Shown here in pieces: positions 63,801 to 64,000 of a stretch of DNA of 64,000 nt. Origin of the DNA: Marinobacterium iners (GTDB lineage: Bacteria; Pseudomonadota; Gammaproteobacteria; Pseudomonadales; Balneatricaceae); the NCBI RefSeq assembly GCF_017310015.1, contig NZ_CP022297.1, positions 558,001 to 622,000 of the forward strand, given 5' to 3'. The notes beneath the pieces are model-generated. The model saw nothing but the letters and a program-made list of their open reading frames with translations. It was not told where the DNA came from and did not search any database. Positions within the stretch are counted from its first letter, which is position 1, and every line of letters starts with the position of its first letter. Both the position numbers and the translations under genes were made by a program.

Positions 63801-64000
63801 GTCTCTTGAATAAGCTCTAACTGATCCTTTTGTTCACTCGGGTCCAGCGGTTCTGGCCAGCGTGGGTCGAGCAATAGATCCAGAATACTGATTGCCCGCT
63901 GTTGGTCAGGGTGTTGCAGCAGCTGTTGCAATGCAGACTGTAATTCAAGAACGGGAGTGGCATGAAGGGCTTCTACTCCCTCAACCCGTTCGGCCGCCAG
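60896..64000 (-). CDS. chpA: ChpA/PilL-like hybrid CheA kinase (5' end beyond the window)
   Basis: The frame is open from 60896 past the window end, giving at least 1034 residues. In order it has an N-terminal FimL/Hpt-like region, an Hpt domain with phospho-His in AAHTIKGLANMAG, a dimerisation helix pair, a HATPase domain (LADPLMHIIRNAVDHGLE, CEDDGAGINLQ, SGRGIGMDVVYQQ), a CheW-like domain and a C-terminal receiver with its phospho-Asp in MILTDLEMPRMSG. This build is that of ChpA, the kinase for type IV pilus twitching. No chpB or chpC gene follows. Confidence 0.88.
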   Translation of the reverse strand: MAAERVEGVEALHATPVLELQSALQQLLQHPDQQRAISILDLLLDPRWPEPLDPSEQKDQLELIQETLPAAPEGPENHTQADADPFIDEHRSGDRFCEVDMSLLEQDGPAVDPGIMAMLTSSLQALELQWQQPPSDTMALLETSLDALQPLSRACATVNLTGAQLLLQGLGANLDLFRQHPEQFFDYNRTHFAHCLSALHRHLDAPADKLIREDLIDCLSDDCLPIHTDPQQAAFISGLLALTSLRSPDQIELQTATADDIDLSTGDEIDLQLMDMLCAELPLLVDEFQLQLQAVISDRDVNGLLGAQRAAHTIKGLANMAGIRGLANLTHHLEDILEVLTDTSTLPGEQLSQDLTDAADCLAQMSEAVTEGGQLPETAVTQLQQLMNWFFRLQTEGVECASAALDDAERHRRREQAEFQAAEPQLNTPVQQESRDNNQIRVPVGILDNLFRITGESSTLNAQLDDSLLQLRRLTRSNRDRQRVLQTVMFDLEQQLHDHFTLTPSMQEGDTDFDPLEMDRYHDMHATLSQLQEAVADVREVDHQTAQQLRQLTELHVAQANLQKESLENVLNTRLVPVRSITSRMQRIMRQACRASGKQARLVIEGEGVMMDSQILNQLADPLMHIIRNAVDHGLETPHMRFEAGKDETGTLKISFSQRQSKVQVSCEDDGAGINLQRVREIAERKQLIQPSSVLSDAEIQRLILVPGFSTRDEISQLSGRGIGMDVVYQQVSRMQGTLTIHSQTGKGTRFDLSMPASSLLVHTLLVRSGNGKIHALSSHSISKNLLSLDGQLQTHNERPVFVTADAEYPAYTLEGLTGEAVPDYAAMRIHPVVLVQLDQDEEAAVFVPEILAHREQVFKSMGEHIPDIPGIPGVTILANGEIAPIIDLQARVRHRHSVLATALESPDANLDLHLPRLLVVDDSLSARKTLETLLSDSGYDVTTAIDGLDALDKVRANPPDMILTDLEMPRMSGMELAAIVRNSQNFNDIPIIMITSRSTRKHRGEAEAAGVSAYLTKPWTETAVLEQVQQLLF

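Overview
The window comes from a gammaproteobacterium with a single polar flagellum, most likely a marine or halotolerant relative of Pseudomonas, Marinobacterium or Oceanospirillum. The pointers are the gene order fliEFGHIJKLMNOPQR-flhBAF-fleN-fliA-cheYZAB-motCD-parC-parP, a complete ccm cytochrome c maturation operon, a long Pseudomonas-like LigA next to ZipA, and an Mrp-type cation/proton antiporter operon. No rRNA, tRNA, insertion sequence, prophage or CRISPR array was seen.

Region 1 (1-8,708) is carbon uptake and its control. A partial SLC5-type sensor kinase of the CrbS/MxtR kind lies on the minus strand and is cut by the window edge at its phospho-accepting His. Divergent from it are a DUF4212 small subunit with its sodium:solute symporter, a small membrane protein, a second DUF4212 protein without a partner, a cNMP/CBS/DUF294 protein and a DEDDh exonuclease. 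The same 14-base site, ACTAAAGTCGGGGC, lies about 80 bases upstream of both DUF4212 genes.

Region 2 (8,779-36,686) is one long plus-strand flagellar and chemotaxis block: export apparatus, basal body and switch, then flhA, flhF, fleN and fliA, then chemotaxis genes, the MotC/MotD stator and the ParC/ParP array-positioning pair. Candidate sigma-54 elements with the GG-N10-GC spacing precede fliE (weak), fliK (strong) and flhA (good). A sigma-28 element lies just before flhF. FliK carries 19 near-identical 16-residue repeats and ParP carries 22 Glu-Pro dipeptides. The cheW gene usually found between parP and the DUF2802 gene is absent.

Region 3 (36,683-40,299) is a minus-strand pair: a giant FliK-like protein with six repeats of about 84 residues, and a free-standing FlhB C-terminal-domain protein. 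It looks like a second ruler/switch pair facing the flagellar cluster.

Region 4 (40,330-52,242, plus strand) holds ccmABCDEFGHI (ccmD is only 58 codons), then zipA, ligA, a yheU-like gene and a DUF4126 membrane protein. Region 5 (52,243-60,713, minus strand) holds the Mrp/Mnh antiporter genes AB-C-D-E-F-G, overlapping into mnmC (tRNA wobble uridine modification), then a CBS-pair protein. Region 6 (60,896-64,000, minus strand) is most of a ChpA/PilL-type hybrid CheA kinase that runs off the window end.
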